Source: Loktanella sp. UBA3435
Lineage (GTDB): Bacteria; Pseudomonadota; Alphaproteobacteria; Rhodobacterales; Rhodobacteraceae
DNA: 21,752 nucleotides
Assembly (NCBI GenBank): GCA_002378665.1
Contig: DFSO01000033.1
Coordinates: forward strand, 34,307 to 56,058
Reading direction: 5' to 3'
In this document: one piece after another, positions 21,356 to 21,752 of the stretch
Layout of the letters: each line of letters begins with the position of its first letter
How positions within the stretch are numbered: position 1 is the first letter of the stretch
Translations under genes and position numbers: made by a program
Notes under the pieces: model-generated
The model's database searches: none
What the model was told of the DNA's origin: nothing
Seen by the model: only the letters and a program-made list of their open reading frames with translations

Positions 21356-21376
21356 GTTTCTTGGTAAGGCTTTTTC

Positions 21377-21727
21377 ATGCGGACATTCGACTTTGCGATA
21401 ATTGCTCTCATGCTATGCACCGCAACATCATCCCACGCAGATTCTGGGATATTCCACGCAACATACACCTGTGAGCACGGCGTCACCGTCCCCACAGTCT
21501 ACGCCACACTAGAGACAGGCGAAAACGTCGCCATCATCGGCGTTGAAGGACAGCAAGTGGGCTTAGTTCAAGTCCAAGGAGCCTCTGGCGTAAAATACGC
21601 GCCCGCCAACGATGTGTCAGGCTACATCTGGTGGACCAAAGGCGACGAGGCCTCACTCTATTTCCGCTCAGGCGCAGACGGCTCTGACGAGGCCACTCTG
21701 CTTAGCGACTGCATCTCGTTCCAATAA
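21377..21727 (+). CDS. secreted MliC-like (C-type lysozyme inhibitor) protein
   Basis: 116 residues with a signal peptide (MRTFDFAIIALMLCTATSSH, cleaved near AHA-type site before DSG). The cysteine at residue 14 is not in a good lipobox, so periplasmic rather than lipid-anchored is more likely. The mature domain follows the MliC pattern: ATYTCEHGVTVPTVYA, then ENVAIIGVEGQ, then ASGVKYAPAND, the conserved SGYIWWTKGDEASL and a final SDC, with two cysteines suited to a disulfide. MliC proteins block C-type lysozyme through the S-G-x-x-Y and K-G-x-x-A-x-L elements, both present here. ATG 21377 follows TAAGG. It has no evident link to the taurine genes. Confidence 0.8.
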   Translation: MRTFDFAIIALMLCTATSSHADSGIFHATYTCEHGVTVPTVYATLETGENVAIIGVEGQQVGLVQVQGASGVKYAPANDVSGYIWWTKGDEASLYFRSGADGSDEATLLSDCISFQ

Positions 21728-21752
21728 GCTAGAAACTGATTGCGCTTGAATG

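Overview
The window looks like chromosome of a marine Roseobacter-group alphaproteobacterium (Rhodobacterales). The grounds are an NDUFS4-type complex I accessory subunit, a 94-residue protein of a type common in Rhodobacterales, a UvrB with N- and C-terminal extensions, a tauABC/tpa taurine cluster, and a moderately GC-rich codon style. Species cannot be named from the sequence alone. I see no tRNA, rRNA, CRISPR array, transposase or phage module.

Layout. 1-2120 (+): the tail of an unknown gene, a small two-helix membrane protein that appears frameshifted, then a translationally coupled pair, a PlsC-type acyltransferase and a CdsA-type cytidylyltransferase. 2105-3093 (-): two small unknown reading frames and a CAP/SCP-domain lipoprotein gene broken by an in-frame stop. 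3215-4894 (+): a large protein with a SARP/OmpR-like DNA-binding head, a TolB-like middle and TPR repeats. 4947-8158 (-): central-metabolism and housekeeping genes (transaldolase, triosephosphate isomerase, MYG1-family protein, complex I NDUFS4-like subunit). 8293-9298 (+): a small protein behind a PhaR-type operator, a 500-bp insertion that duplicates the 3' end of that gene and carries one membrane-protein gene, then a DUF4287-type protein. 9303-11645 (-): a small tyrosine-phosphatase-like protein, an M29 aminopeptidase and a surface-type lipoprotein. 11848-14061 (+): uvrB, followed 9 bp later by an AT-rich gene for a membrane-anchored Mrr-like endonuclease and a short gene remnant. 15144-16027 (-): a membrane-tethered NYN ribonuclease and a GlsB/YeaQ-type membrane protein. 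16159-19426 (-): tauC-tauB-tauA. 19918-21303 (+): tpa, divergent from tauA. 21377-21727 (+): an MliC-like secreted protein.

How the genes work together. TauA (periplasmic binding protein), TauB (ATPase) and TauC (permease) would import taurine. Tpa would transfer its amino group to pyruvate, giving sulfoacetaldehyde and alanine. The later genes (xsc, pta) and the usual regulator gene tauR are not in the window. Imperfect direct repeats resembling TauR boxes nevertheless lie upstream of tpa.

The most unusual structures are: the 43-bp direct repeat exactly 500 bp apart flanking a cargo gene; the exact CTGC-N3-GCAG site in front of the 94-aa gene; the AT-rich membrane-tethered endonuclease behind uvrB; a TauC about 170 residues longer than E. 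coli TauC; two probably broken genes (a frameshift and a nonsense codon); and an inverted repeat that covers the ribosome-binding site of the M29 peptidase. No clearly new multi-gene system was found.
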